From positions 1-25,336 of IMG/VR virus record IMGVR_UViG_3300031788_001698: DNA of 25,336 nt, one strand, 5' to 3'. Source of the stretch: a virus. Both the position numbers and the translations under genes were made by a program. A model generated the notes under the pieces. It saw nothing but the letters and a program-made list of their open reading frames with translations, had not been told where the DNA came from and ran no database searches. Shown here piece by piece: positions 1-8,236 of this stretch (position 1 is the stretch's first letter; each line of letters opens with the position of its first letter).

Positions 1-99
1 CATCATCTGGCAGAAGTGCAAAATCTTCATCGTGAAGGCGCAGGCCGAATGGCTCATGGCCGTTTGCGTGTGGGGCAGCGCGACAACGTGAAATCGCAT
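1..99 (-). CDS. N-terminus of a probable glycosyltransferase-like phage protein (runs off the window)
   Basis: An ATG at 99 opens a frame that stays open to the window edge, giving 33 residues that start MRFHVVALPHTQT and go on to ACAFTMKILHFC. An opening strand with a 'LPHTQT' turn, then a helix ending near 'K.L.FC.MM', is a pattern I associate with phage-encoded glycosyltransferases of Rossmann type; this is recognition from a short segment, not proof. A weak GAGA lies 5' of the start. It is the last gene seen of the minus-strand virion operon, 56 bases after the collagen-like fibre gene, which fits a role in decorating that fibre or another surface component. Only the N-terminus is available, so catalytic residues cannot be judged. 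Confidence 0.5.
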   Translation of the reverse strand, partial: MRFHVVALPHTQTAMSHSACAFTMKILHFCQMM

Positions 100-155
100 G
101 GGGTTCTCATGTGACTGTTCAAGTGGGAAGCACGTGCCTGCATCTCACGGTGACA

Positions 156-1016
156 CTAGCTGGCAGGAGTCCAGGCCGCTACGCCGCCGGTGACGCTCAA
201 AGAGTACACACCGTCCGCCAAGGCGGAGGGATTGGGCACGCCGTTGCTCGGGCCAGTCGCGCCAGTGGGCCCTGTCGCACCAATTGACCCCGCAGGGCCG
301 CGCGCGCCTGTTGGGCCGATCGCACCTGTAGGGCCTGTGTCCCCTACATCACCGACAGGTCCGGTTGGGCCAGTCGCCCCGACGCCGAAAGGCCCGGTCG
401 CACCGCTAGGTCCCGTAGCTCCGGTAGCCCCGACGCCAATAGGCCCGCTCGCCCCGGTAGGTCCCGTAGCTCCGGCAGCGCCAGTCGGTCCCACTGCGCC
501 GGTAGCTCCGACGCCAATGGGCCCGGTCGCCCCAGTAGGTCCCGTAGCTCCGACATCGCCTTGCGGCCCAGTCGCGCCCACCGGTCCCGTGGGGCCGCCA
601 TCGGGCCCCGTTGCTCCGGTGACGCCCTCGGGTCCTGTCGCACCGTCCGGGCCGGTCTCGCCAATCGGACCTGATGGGCCTGTCGCACCGGTAGCCCCGG
701 TCGCGCCAACGCCGGTTGGCCCGGTCGCGCCAGCAGGGCCAGTCGCGCCAGCAGGTCCGGTAGCCCCGATGCCGGTAGCCCCGCTGGGTCCAACAGGCCC
801 CGTGGGACCGCACACACCTGTGCATCCAGCGGCACCTGTAGCTCCTACAGCACCCGTGGCACCAACGGGGCCAGTTGCACCTTGCGCACCAGTAGGTCCG
901 ATACGCCCTGTAGGGCCAGTAGCACCGGTAGCGCCACTCGGACCCGTAGGGCCGCCGGAAGGACCGGTCGCCCCTTCCGGACCGCTCGCGCCAGTTGGTG
1001 TGCTGTATACGAACAT
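156..1016 (-). CDS. Collagen-like Gly-X-Y repeat protein, probable virion fibre
   Basis: The 286-residue product starts [15 protein letters not shown] and is almost wholly Gly-X-Y triplets of the GATGPTGA kind. The register is broken at a few points (GGP, GIG and GVG steps), and a Gly-rich C-terminus reads [19 protein letters not shown]. Such repeats form collagen triple helices and occur in phage tail fibres and bacterial spore or surface filaments. Two cysteines in one triplet block (GCTGVCG) could crosslink chains. The frame is open further upstream to 1403, but I chose ATG 1016: it follows a GGGGG ribosome-binding stretch and comes 2 bases after the stop of the preceding gene, while the longer version would overlap that gene out of frame. 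The position after portal and a small virion gene suggests a structural fibre. Proline-rich frames on the opposite strand are mirror artefacts of the repeat. Confidence 0.9.
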   Translation of the reverse strand: MFVYSTPTGASGPEGATGPSGGPTGPSGATGATGPTGRIGPTGAQGATGPVGATGAVGATGAAGCTGVCGPTGPVGPSGATGIGATGPAGATGPAGATGPTGVGATGATGATGPSGPIGETGPDGATGPEGVTGATGPDGGPTGPVGATGPQGDVGATGPTGATGPIGVGATGAVGPTGAAGATGPTGASGPIGVGATGATGPSGATGPFGVGATGPTGPVGDVGDTGPTGAIGPTGARGPAGSIGATGPTGATGPSNGVPNPSALADGVYSLSVTGGVAAWTPAS

Positions 1017-1018
1017 GA

Positions 1019-1348
1019 CTATACCCCCATCCACGCCAGGTCTTGTGCAGGAGTCAGGGAGACTGCATAAATCTGCGAAGCGTCGTCCACTGGCAGTTCG
1101 AGGACGGCACCTGGCAAAAGGGGCATCCCACCCGTAGCCGGGTCTGCGTCGGCCGTCACGGTGCTGCGGCCAATGAAAATGATGTCGGTGTTCGGATACA
1201 GGTCGCCAGCACCCGGCGCACGCAGCAAGACACCGCGATTCAGTCGAGAATTCAAAATGGTCAACTTTACCGCTGTTGGACCAACCACCACGTGTCCGTG
1301 TTGCAACTCGCCGGTGGGCGAGGTTTCTTTGACTTCCCACATGGCCAT
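1019..1348 (-). CDS. Small conserved virion protein, probable head or head-tail component
   Basis: This 109-residue, beta-rich product ([18 protein letters not shown]...) has a central [11 protein letters not shown] stretch, then a 'LPLPVxD-xSQIYAVS' type ending. Small phage virion proteins placed just after portal genes often have this 'STVTAD..PxTGG.xL..G' then 'LPVDD.SQIYAVS' style, so I call it a small structural protein; the exact role (decoration, connector or spike base) is inference. Its ATG shares one base with the portal stop codon (TAATG) and has an AGGA Shine-Dalgarno, so translation is probably coupled to portal. The fibre gene follows after 2 bases. No signal peptide or membrane segment is seen. 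Confidence 0.6.
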   Translation of the reverse strand: MAMWEVKETSPTGELQHGHVVVGPTAVKLTILNSRLNRGVLLRAPGAGDLYPNTDIIFIGRSTVTADADPATGGMPLLPGAVLELPVDDASQIYAVSLTPAQDLAWMGV

Positions 1349-3243
1349 TATTCCTGTTGAGGGTTCTTGCCCGGCCCGCGGACCGGCGGCTTCGTCTTGT
1401 CACTCAACGTGGTATCCCGGCTGGCCGCCTTCTCTTCCTTGCCAGCACCAGGATTCGCTGAAAGATCGGCTACGCCCCGTGCCCCGGCGTCACTGTTCAT
1501 GTTCCCAGCGACCTCGTTCAAGGCCGTCGATTCCGAACCAGCAAACTTCTCGGTGGCCGGATCGCGGCTGGTGGACCCGGTGGTCTGCGAACCTAGTTGA
1601 CCGCCCTTCTGCTGCGCCTGCAAAATCCGAATCGCCCTGGCGGCGTGATCCGCAGCCGCCTGGACGTGCTCGTCGTCGTTGAAGCCCAAGGCCATCGAGC
1701 CGGTCTTCTCGCCGCACAAGCCCGCCTCGACCGCCGCAATGATGGTGGTGGGGTCGCTGGTGGCATAAGGGGCTTTGTCAATCTCGTCGAAGATGGCTTG
1801 GATGTCACCGACGCCGATCTTGCCACCCAAAAGCGCCAGCACGATGTTCTTCGCCAACTCGCGCTTGACCCTCTGGCCAGGCACGGCGTACATCAGCTTG
1901 ACCAGGCTTTGGGCCTCCGCAATCCGGTCGGAATCCGTCTTCAGGCTGTAGCGGTCAGGATACTTGACCGTGGCAACGTTCCGTTGCGAAGGACTCCGTT
2001 CCTCGTAAGCGGCCCAAAACTCGGCAATCTGCCGCTCTGCTGCTTCCAGCACCAGGCCGATATAAGACAAACCGGCTTCAAGCCCCTGGTTGTCCATCGA
2101 CTTCGATTCCGCCGTGGCCCGGTTTGCCGTATCCGCCACGGCCAGGTGGATCAGCTTGCGGATGTCGTCCTCCAGCTTGGCTTGCAGGTCCATCGACGCC
2201 TTGAGCGGTTCGGCGGACGGATTGATGAACGCGGGCGCATTCATCCCCTTGTCGTAATGGCGGCCCTGGGTCGCACCGACCTTGATGTCGGTGTCCGCAG
2301 CGCCTTGTCCGCCCGTGGTCGCCGTGCCGTCTTCATCAACCCCTTGCTTCAGGTGTTGGCCGCCGGCGCGCTGGTCCTTCTGCTCGATATAGAAGGGGAA
2401 GTTGCTCTTCAGGGCGTAATTCACGTCGCTGGAGACCAGGTTCAGCAGCGCGATCTGGTGATTGATGACATCCTTAATCATGCTGTCGCCAAGGTCCAAC
2501 AGCACGAAGGGGATGCGGGTCAACTCCAACTCCACGGCCCCGGCGGGATTCCCCTCGCGGTCGATGGGATTGCCGGCGGTGTCCAGGAATTGCAGGTTGA
2601 CCTTGCCGGTGTCGCGGTCGATCCACAACATGCGGAACCGCTCGACGGTCGTCGTCGGCAGGTAGGTCCGCTGATCGAAGTTCAGCACCACGTCGCGGAG
2701 CAAGAGCGCCTGGAACGTGGACGGTTCGTCCGGCTTGGCGCAGGTCCAGCTCAGAATGTCTTCGATGGGGTAGAAATACAAGTAGGGACGAAACCTTTGC
2801 ACGTCCGCCAGGGTTGCGTTGCCGGGGACCGAGGGAGAATCCACGTAGACGCCCACGCGCCCCATGATGAGCAACTCGGTCAGCACCTTGATGCCGAGGA
2901 AGCCGTTCATGGTATTGCCGCGCAGATCGACACCCAGGTCGAGGCCACCGACCGCGCGCTGATAGGCCGGGCTGCCGCCACGCCGGGTGGTGTCCTTGAG
3001 CCGTTGGAAAATGGCGTTGCGCACGTCGTCGATCGCCACCCGCGCATACGTGGGGGTGGGCGTCATGTCCGAGCGCACTTGGAAATCCTGCTCGTCTTCA
3101 CGAGCGGTGAACTTGCGGAGGTACAACTTCCGGAAGTAATCGCCGCCGTTGTAGCAGATACGCCACTTGCGCCAGTCCAGCAGGCTGCTGAGGTAGCTCG
3201 GGTGCCTGACTTCGACGATATTCGTGATGAACTCAACAACCAC
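1348..3243 (-). CDS. Phage portal protein, DUF4055-like
   Basis: The 631-residue protein lies 12 bases downstream of the large terminase gene, the classic portal position. The N-terminal half has '[16 protein letters not shown]', '[14 protein letters not shown]' and a '[15 protein letters not shown]' segment. The middle has '[17 protein letters not shown]', which parallels the 'DxxYALxxxxPxFY' core of the DUF4055 portal-like family. A long helix near residues 355-410 ([19 protein letters not shown]...) is followed by '[14 protein letters not shown]', matching the portal stem and clip region. The last ~100 residues are hydrophilic and low-complexity ([16 protein letters not shown]...). The start is GTG at 3243 with GAGGA 8 bases upstream. 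The portal forms the dodecameric DNA channel at a capsid vertex and docks the terminase. The family assignment is from pattern memory; the portal role is well supported by context. Confidence 0.82.
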   Translation of the reverse strand: MVVEFITNIVEVRHPSYLSSLLDWRKWRICYNGGDYFRKLYLRKFTAREDEQDFQVRSDMTPTPTYARVAIDDVRNAIFQRLKDTTRRGGSPAYQRAVGGLDLGVDLRGNTMNGFLGIKVLTELLIMGRVGVYVDSPSVPGNATLADVQRFRPYLYFYPIEDILSWTCAKPDEPSTFQALLLRDVVLNFDQRTYLPTTTVERFRMLWIDRDTGKVNLQFLDTAGNPIDREGNPAGAVELELTRIPFVLLDLGDSMIKDVINHQIALLNLVSSDVNYALKSNFPFYIEQKDQRAGGQHLKQGVDEDGTATTGGQGAADTDIKVGATQGRHYDKGMNAPAFINPSAEPLKASMDLQAKLEDDIRKLIHLAVADTANRATAESKSMDNQGLEAGLSYIGLVLEAAERQIAEFWAAYEERSPSQRNVATVKYPDRYSLKTDSDRIAEAQSLVKLMYAVPGQRVKRELAKNIVLALLGGKIGVGDIQAIFDEIDKAPYATSDPTTIIAAVEAGLCGEKTGSMALGFNDDEHVQAAADHAARAIRILQAQQKGGQLGSQTTGSTSRDPATEKFAGSESTALNEVAGNMNSDAGARGVADLSANPGAGKEEKAASRDTTLSDKTKPPVRGPGKNPQQE

Positions 3244-3255
3244 GGGCGTATCCTC

Positions 3256-4950
3256 TTAGAGAACCTTACCGATGTTGGTGCCGCCCGCTGACGGTACAAA
3301 AGTCAATGCGATGTCGGCGTAACACAGCGCGTGGGCGTAGTGGTCGGGTCCGGTGTTCACGTAGGTGGCCGTAGGGTTGCCGTGCTCGTCCTTCTCGTAA
3401 GTCCGCACAAGATTCTTGACGTGCTCGCGGAACTCCAGCGAAATGTCGGCCGGCAACAGCAGCCGTGAAGGATTTGCCTTGAAGCGACCGAGCGCGCAGG
3501 AAAGCCAGGACGTGCGATCCACCGTCGCCATCGGCGCGCCGGTGTCTTCCTCCGTGATCGCTATCTCCTTCGCCGTGATGCCTCGCCGATAGCGGCACAG
3601 ATGGACATAGCCGTAGAACTTGCGGGCGAACCGCCGGGCGTCGTTGATGTTCGGATCAGCGTCCACCACGCAGGACAGGATTTGCCACTCCCGCATCAAC
3701 TGGCCGACATAGGCCCAATCCTCTTCCCGGAACTTGCCGTACCAGAGCAGCTTGCCGACCGCCGCCAGGTTGATGTCCACCCGGCGGTCGCCGTCGAATA
3801 TCCACTCGACGACCGTGATGTAGCCGGTCTTGCCCTGGTCCACGCCCATCGTGATCGAGCGTCGGCCGCCGACCGCCGGCCGCACGTCGTGCGTCGTGTG
3901 CTTCCGCACGGCAGCGTCCAGCATCGCATCGGAGACCTGCGCGCCCTCGCCAAGAAAGGGAATGCCGACCTTCGAGTTGTGGAATTCCTTGTTGGCCGCC
4001 TCGTCCCCCTGCCCGCGGAAATGCGCGATGACAATTTCGCCGGGGGTCACCGTGGACGAGTAAAGCTGGTTGGCGTAAAAGCCACGGGACTCGCGCGGGT
4101 CTGCCTGCGGATTGGTCGGCTGCCACACGCCGCCGGAGAGGAACTCCGTCTTGGCCGTGTGGTCCAGCTTGTGCTTGCACTCCTTGCACTTGATGAACGA
4201 CTCCACGCAACGCGGATCGCTCACCGTCTCGCCGACGATCTCCACGCAGTCCGGCCAAAGTAGCTCGGTCGATCGGCCGCAGTGCGGGCACTTGAAGTAA
4301 AAATGTTCCTGCGTGCTGGTCAGGAAGAGCTTGTGGATGCCGTACTTCGGCACGGTCGGCGTCGAGATGGCGAGGACGTGCTTCTCGATCTGGCCGGACA
4401 ACCGTTCCAAGGCCAGCCAGATGGCCTTCGTGTCCATTTCATCCAACTCGTCCAGGACCAGTTCCGAGACCGGAATGGACTTCAGGTTGGAATCGCCGCG
4501 GGAGCCGCGAATGTACAGGACATTGGTGCCCGTGGACTTGAGGCCCACGGTGTTGGTGTCCACAAACAACGCTTTGAGATACGGGCTGAGCTTCAGTGCG
4601 GTGGCGAAACGGGCCTTGGAAAAGTCGCTCGCATTCAACGTCGTGGGAAGCACGTATAGCACGTCGCGCTTCAACTGGTCGAGCGTGTAGAATGCCCGAT
4701 TGATCCCCGCCTCCGTGATGCCCAATTGGGCGGCCTTCATCGCCACGGTAAAGGCCGCCTTGCTGTTGTGAATCTCGCGGCACCAAGGGTGATGCAGGAA
4801 GCTGTAAGAACCAGGGAAGGGTGCTCCCATGACCCTGCGATACTCAGCCCACCGGCTGCACGACTTGAGCGACGAGGTGGTCAGGCCCGTCGTCACACCC
4901 AGCGCAAAGGTGTCCCACAAATCATCGCGGCTATCGCGTCGCTGGGTCAT
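3256..4950 (-). CDS. terL: Phage terminase large subunit, GpA-like packaging ATPase/nuclease
   Basis: The 564-residue protein has the layout of the lambda GpA family. A deviant Walker A region lies at about residues 70-82 (KAAQLGITEAG), in the place of the GpA 'KSAQxGxSE' motif. Walker B is ELVLDELDEMD at 163-173 (D167, E168). A coupling motif follows (AISTPTVPKYG, 194-204). A zinc-binding insert has C221, C224, C255 and C258. The RNase H-like nuclease half has candidate metal ligands D371 in MGVDQGKTG, D430/D432 in VVDADPN, and D536/D546 in DHYAHALCYAD. It would cut concatemeric DNA and pump it into the prohead through the portal encoded next. Length is near normal for the family (GpA is about 640). 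The start is ATG 4950 with a weak GGTGG Shine-Dalgarno. Nothing looks broken. Confidence 0.94.
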   Translation of the reverse strand: MTQRRDSRDDLWDTFALGVTTGLTTSSLKSCSRWAEYRRVMGAPFPGSYSFLHHPWCREIHNSKAAFTVAMKAAQLGITEAGINRAFYTLDQLKRDVLYVLPTTLNASDFSKARFATALKLSPYLKALFVDTNTVGLKSTGTNVLYIRGSRGDSNLKSIPVSELVLDELDEMDTKAIWLALERLSGQIEKHVLAISTPTVPKYGIHKLFLTSTQEHFYFKCPHCGRSTELLWPDCVEIVGETVSDPRCVESFIKCKECKHKLDHTAKTEFLSGGVWQPTNPQADPRESRGFYANQLYSSTVTPGEIVIAHFRGQGDEAANKEFHNSKVGIPFLGEGAQVSDAMLDAAVRKHTTHDVRPAVGGRRSITMGVDQGKTGYITVVEWIFDGDRRVDINLAAVGKLLWYGKFREEDWAYVGQLMREWQILSCVVDADPNINDARRFARKFYGYVHLCRYRRGITAKEIAITEEDTGAPMATVDRTSWLSCALGRFKANPSRLLLPADISLEFREHVKNLVRTYEKDEHGNPTATYVNTGPDHYAHALCYADIALTFVPSAGGTNIGKVL

Positions 4951-5044
4951 CGTGGAGCCACCATTGTAGCAGAGGTTGCATGTCAGGTTCGCATGGCGTC
5001 TCGCTCGGTCAGTTTGCGTTCATCCTGTGCAACCTCATGTTTCC

Positions 5045-5518
5045 TCAGTTGGCCGCCGCAGCATTCGCATCGGCCGTGTTTGCGTCGTCCGGCGGTGCCG
5101 CTTGGTCCGCTGGGGCAGTCGCATTCGGTACGGTCGCATCCAGCGTGGTCGCGTCGGGCGTATCGGTTGCTGGCGCAGCCTGGGCGCTCGCGGTCGCATC
5201 GGCAATGGCCGCATTGCTGGCGGGTTCATCGGTCGCGGTCGCGGACACATCGGCCGCAGTCGCCTCGGCCGCCGGAGCGGGCTCACTCTTCCGCGTGGCG
5301 GCCTTCAACAAGGCCGGGCCGCAGCCAACGGGCGGCCGTTGATCGGGTCCAAGGAAGCAGGCGTACACGTCCACTTCTTCTTCCTGGACGCCATCCGGCA
5401 GCGGAATGTCCACCCAATAATGGCGGTTGTCCACGGTCGTGGAAATCTCGCCTTGGGGAGTAAAGAGGATAATCGTCACCAGCGGCAGACTGTCATTGTG
5501 CGGAACTTTTACTCGCAT
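5045..5518 (-). CDS. Unknown 157-residue protein with an Ala-rich disordered tail
   Basis: I do not recognise a family. The first ~75 residues (MRVKVPHNDSLPLVTIILFT...) look like a compact beta domain with 'TTVDNRHYWVDIPLPDG'. The rest is a low-complexity Ala/Thr/Asp/Pro tail (ATDTPDATTLDATVPNATAP), probably disordered or a flexible linker. I chose ATG 5518 because a good GAGGA sits 6 bases upstream; longer in-frame starts would run much further into the preceding gene. It overlaps that gene by 26 bases and precedes the large terminase by 94 bases. The tail is encoded by imperfect GCATC/GGTCGC-type repeats, a likely source of length variation. A virion accessory or scaffold-like role is possible but only from position. 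Confidence 0.6.
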   Translation of the reverse strand: MRVKVPHNDSLPLVTIILFTPQGEISTTVDNRHYWVDIPLPDGVQEEEVDVYACFLGPDQRPPVGCGPALLKAATRKSEPAPAAEATAADVSATATDEPASNAAIADATASAQAAPATDTPDATTLDATVPNATAPADQAAPPDDANTADANAAAAN

Positions 5519-5759
5519 TGTTTTCCTCGCAGTGTTGGGCCACTCCCAAAAGACGTGACGCCATCTGGCGAAGATGGCTGGGATCGCCGCCCGGCGCACC
5601 AAGAAGCGTGTAAACGTGCATCATTTCCACGACCGCATTGCAGGTGACGAGGGCATGATGCCAGAGGCGCTTGCCGTCTTCGAGCACGAGGCCGGAGACA
5701 GGCGGCAGCTTCGGCTTTACCGGCGTCGGCGGGCAGTTCGCACACCGTCGCTCGGCCAT
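5493..5759 (-). CDS. Small unknown phage protein, 88 residues
   Basis: The product starts MAERRCANCPPTPVKPKLPPV and then forms a helical region (DGKRLWHHALVTCNAVVEMMHVYTLLG, ending SRLLGVAQHCEE). A CxxC pair at residues 6-9 is the only motif; no second pair is present, so a full zinc ribbon is unlikely. A GGGAGGT Shine-Dalgarno lies 4 bases before the ATG, and the start follows the thioredoxin-like gene's stop by 2 bases, so it is almost certainly translated as part of that operon. The C-terminus overlaps the next gene by 26 bases. The function is unknown. Confidence 0.6.
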   Translation of the reverse strand: MAERRCANCPPTPVKPKLPPVSGLVLEDGKRLWHHALVTCNAVVEMMHVYTLLGAPGGDPSHLRQMASRLLGVAQHCEENNASKSSAQ

Positions 5760-5761
5760 CG

Positions 5762-6190
5762 CTACCTCCCGAACACTTCGTTCATCAGCCGGACGGCCTC
5801 GTCGATATCCTGGGTCCGCGCGGTCTCGTGACCGCAGCGGATTACCAGGTAGACGGGGATGCTCGTGATGTGATTCTGAGCCATCAGATCAGGATGCTGG
5901 TCGATGTTGACCCGTTCGATTTCCACGCCCATCTGTTCCAAGGCGTCCAGCTTCGCATGACCGGCGCAACAGGCAGGACACCAATCGGCACCAAAGGCAA
6001 TGATCTTCGGCCGCGTGCAGCACTGGTTATGTTGCCTGTCCGGTTGCCTGTCCGGCTGTACCTGGCGTCGTTGGTCAGGCGTCGGCCACGGGGCCACCGG
6101 CGTCGGCGGCTCGCACCCCAAGATCAGGATGGTCGCCAGGATGGCCGACAGCGGCACGAGCACGGATTTGCAAAAGCATCGCGTCTTCAT
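5762..6190 (-). CDS. Thioredoxin-like lipoprotein in the phage cassette
   Basis: The 142-residue product has a type II signal peptide: basic MKTRCFCK, a hydrophobic core to about residue 24, then lipobox LILGC with C26 as the lipidation site. A Pro/Gln/Arg-rich linker follows (residues 27-58). The thioredoxin-like domain has strand KIIAFGADW, active site W70-C71-P-A-C74, strand EIERVNID and cis-Pro loop TSIPVY (P112). The expected activity is disulfide exchange outside the cytoplasmic membrane. The linker is coded by a short tandem repeat (two copies of a gttgcctgtccg-like unit at about 6035-6058). The ATG is preceded by AAAGG. Phage thioredoxins are known, but a lipid-anchored one next to holin-like and peptidase-like genes suggests a role in envelope modification or lysis timing, which is inference. 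Confidence 0.82.
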   Translation of the reverse strand: MKTRCFCKSVLVPLSAILATILILGCEPPTPVAPWPTPDQRRQVQPDRQPDRQHNQCCTRPKIIAFGADWCPACCAGHAKLDALEQMGVEIERVNIDQHPDLMAQNHITSIPVYLVIRCGHETARTQDIDEAVRLMNEVFGR

Positions 6191-6227
6191 ATCGACCAGC
6201 CTTTCCCGCTGCTGAGCACGGAAGCTG

Positions 6228-6257
6228 GCCCCGGCCGGTTATGACACCAGCCGGGGC
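6228..6257. repeat. Perfect 8-bp inverted repeat between two minus-strand genes
   Basis: GCCCCGGC at 6228-6235 pairs with GCCGGGGC at 6250-6257 across a 14-base loop. It lies in the 188-base gap between the holin-like gene (stop 6379) and the thioredoxin-like lipoprotein gene (start 6190). There is no T-run on either side, so it is not a standard intrinsic terminator; it could be an RNA stability or attenuation hairpin. I see no other structure in the gap. Confidence 0.4.
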
Positions 6258-6378
6258 ACAGGAATACGGAAGACCTGCCACGAGATCGCTTGCGTCAGAG
6301 GCCCGGCAGGTTTGCTGAATCGACCCGGCGGCGTATGACCACAACGTCGAGTCGATGATCCCGGGATGCTATCCCTGC

Positions 6379-6858
6379 TTACGACTTGGAAGCAACAGGG
6401 GCAGCCGCCACAGCAGCCGGAGCAGGTGCCGCCGGAGCCGGAGCCACCGGAACCGGAGCCGCCGGAGCCGAAGCCGCCGGAGCCGAAGCCGCGGATTCGA
6501 TCACCGCGATCTTCGCCTTTACCAGGGCCATGCCCTCGGGCGTAGCGAGCTTCTTATCCAACACACTCTCGTAGGTGGATTCCAATTCTTTCTCGATAGC
6601 GTCGTTGCCGGACTCCACCAGCTTGGCGGTGTCGTGGATCTTCTGGAGCAGGTCGTTCACGTCGCCCACGGCGAAGTCTTCCAGCAGCGACGGCAACAGC
6701 TTGAGGCCGGCGGCGCGCAGCTTGATCGCCAGGACTTGGGCGGACCGCTTCTTGGCCGTCAACGCTTCGTTCTTGCCGAACAGCCACTTGCCGATCTCAC
6801 GACCAACGAGGACGCACGCGACGGCGGCCAGAATCCAAATCACAACAGTGGGGTTCAT
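6379..6858 (-). CDS. Single-pass membrane protein, holin-like candidate
   Basis: The 159-residue protein has an N-terminal hydrophobic segment (MNPTVVIWILAAVACVLVG, residues 4-20, then REIGKWLFGKN), a charged helical middle (residues 30-115, with 'LLPSLLEDFAVGDVNDLLQKI') and an Ala/Pro-rich tail (APAAPVPVAPAP). Such a layout (one TM, long cytoplasmic or periplasmic helix) is seen in some phage holins and spanins, but no family is recognised. Its neighbours are exported peptidase-like proteins, which supports a lysis or envelope role. GGAG lies 8 bases before the ATG. The Pro-Ala tail is coded by a GCCGGAGCC-type tandem repeat near 6410-6490. Confidence 0.6.
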   Translation of the reverse strand: MNPTVVIWILAAVACVLVGREIGKWLFGKNEALTAKKRSAQVLAIKLRAAGLKLLPSLLEDFAVGDVNDLLQKIHDTAKLVESGNDAIEKELESTYESVLDKKLATPEGMALVKAKIAVIESAASAPAASAPAAPVPVAPAPAAPAPAAVAAAPVASKS

Positions 6859-6954
6859 CTTTGCTTCTCCGAGTTTGAAAGTGCCGCATCAGCAGCAATG
6901 CAGTTACCAGACAAAGGACACGCAGGACCACGAAGACGCGAAGCCGGCCGCCTC

Positions 6955-7653
6955 TTACCAGTGGCTAGGCGTCCACTTCGCGGTCAGCTTCTTGCCATAG
7001 CCCAGGCAGAGGCCGGCCAACAGCGCGGCACCGCAGATCGGTGCCAATAGCCAGGCGGCCCACACCACAGCATCCGGCTCCACATCCGGCGTGCCCCCGT
7101 CATTGATCGGTTGCGGCTCGGGGTCGGGGTCATGCTGCGGTTGAGGCTCCAGTTTGGGCGGGGGTTGGGGTTGGCAATTGTTGAGCCGACGATCCACGTC
7201 GCGCCGCCACGGCAGGATCGGTCGCAGTCCTTGGGCTTCATTGACCGCGCTGGCAAAGGCCGCATTCAGCCCGGCCGCCGTCAAGGGAATGTCCTTGCCG
7301 GCACTCTCGTAAACCACGGTGCCATCGGGCTTCTGCATTCGCACCGTTGGCAGTCCCTTGATGTTGCCGGCGTACCGCTCCTGGTAGATCGGCGTGTTCG
7401 TCTCCACGGGGCAAAACTGGACTTGAGTCTTCAGTTTGAGCAGACTCGGATTGCTGTCAAACCAGCCCGAGACTTCTTTGTAGCGGCCATCGGCGGCTTC
7501 GCCGACCACGCTGATGTACCACTTGTCTTGGTCCTGCGGAAGGTTGACCACCCGCTCTTCGGCCAGAACGCCGTTCACCGTGTCGGCGAGGCAGGGAGCC
7601 ACGGATGCGAAGAGGGCGAAAACACACAGCACGCACAGCAGCAATCTGTTCAT
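6955..7653 (-). CDS. Secreted, C-terminally membrane-anchored protein with a thioredoxin-like pattern
   Basis: The 232-residue product starts with a signal peptide (MNRLLLCVLCVFALFASVAPCLA, cleavage likely after residue 23). The central domain has KTQVQFCPVETNTPIY, then NIKGLPTVRMQKPDG and VVYESAGK; a 'GxPTxR' loop after a Cys-bearing strand resembles the cis-Pro side of a thioredoxin fold, but the active-site CxxC is reduced to one Cys (C81). A Pro/Gln/Asp-rich linker (residues 160-190) leads to a TM segment at about 196-219 (AVVWAAWLLAPICGAALLAGL) and a short basic tail. A GAGAG element precedes the ATG. It lies between the holin-like gene and the peptidase-like lipoprotein. The thioredoxin-fold call is tentative. 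Confidence 0.65.
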   Translation of the reverse strand: MNRLLLCVLCVFALFASVAPCLADTVNGVLAEERVVNLPQDQDKWYISVVGEAADGRYKEVSGWFDSNPSLLKLKTQVQFCPVETNTPIYQERYAGNIKGLPTVRMQKPDGTVVYESAGKDIPLTAAGLNAAFASAVNEAQGLRPILPWRRDVDRRLNNCQPQPPPKLEPQPQHDPDPEPQPINDGGTPDVEPDAVVWAAWLLAPICGAALLAGLCLGYGKKLTAKWTPSHW

Positions 7654-7684
7654 TGCTTTTCTCTCTTGTGAAAATAGGACGTTG

Positions 7685-8236
7685 TTAGGGAAGCGGAGCC
7701 GCCGGAGTGTAGACTGGCGTTACCGCCCAACCGTTGCTTGCCTTCCACTCAGCAATCAGCGTCTCGCGCGGAACCCAGATGTAGTTCTCGACGGCGTTGT
7801 CATCCAAAAGGGCGGCCCAATGGGCGTCGAGATGCACCAAGGCGACCATGTGGCCGCCTCCCATGATCGTGATGCCGCAACCACGTCGCGTGCGGCAGGC
7901 CCACTCCAAAAACTTCACGTCACCGTTGGCGACATAGGCATAGCGGATGTTGGCCTGATCCATCCGTTGGGCCATGTCGTCCGGCCACTCGCCGTCACCG
8001 CAGTTTTGCCGCACCCAGTCGGCCGTCTTGTATCGCCCCTGCCAACGCAGCAGCGACACCATCGTGGCCCAGGTGCAAGAGCCTTGGCCATCCTCTCCCC
8101 ACCAATTGCTCTGTCGCAGCGCGAGCGGCAGATTGACGGTCGGGCGTTCCTTGCGCACCGGCGGCGTAAAGCGTCTCGGTGATTCGCAGCCGGCAACCAT
8201 CACCAGCAACAGCACTATGAGGGCGATTCGTTTCAT
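7685..8236 (-). CDS. Lipoprotein with a C39-like papain-fold cysteine peptidase domain
   Basis: The 183-residue product starts MKRIALIVLLLVMVAGC, a lipoprotein signal with C17 as the lipidation site. The rest matches the C39-like pattern: C54 in GEDGQGSCTWATMVSLL (catalytic Cys heading a helix), a helical stretch (KTADWVRQNCGDG), then GGHMVALVHLD (H129) and ALLDDNAV (D146/N147) as third member. I chose the ATG at 8236 because GGAGG lies 6 bases upstream and the signal peptide begins there; a longer frame to 8416 exists but lies inside the preceding gene. The start overlaps the preceding stop as ATGA. A role in cleaving a peptide bond in cell-wall crosslinks or in a host surface protein is inference. 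It may substitute for a classical endolysin, none of which is visible here. Confidence 0.7.
   Translation of the reverse strand: MKRIALIVLLLVMVAGCESPRRFTPPVRKERPTVNLPLALRQSNWWGEDGQGSCTWATMVSLLRWQGRYKTADWVRQNCGDGEWPDDMAQRMDQANIRYAYVANGDVKFLEWACRTRRGCGITIMGGGHMVALVHLDAHWAALLDDNAVENYIWVPRETLIAEWKASNGWAVTPVYTPAAPLP

Noticed and set aside
190-1137. Long plus-strand open frame rich in Pro-Val-Ala repeats
   Set aside because: It is the antisense mirror of the Gly-X-Y collagen repeat, has no ribosome-binding site, and the minus-strand frame fits the operon.
1597-3291. 564-residue plus-strand open frame
   Set aside because: It lies wholly antisense to the portal gene; high GC makes such frames common and its composition is not protein-like.
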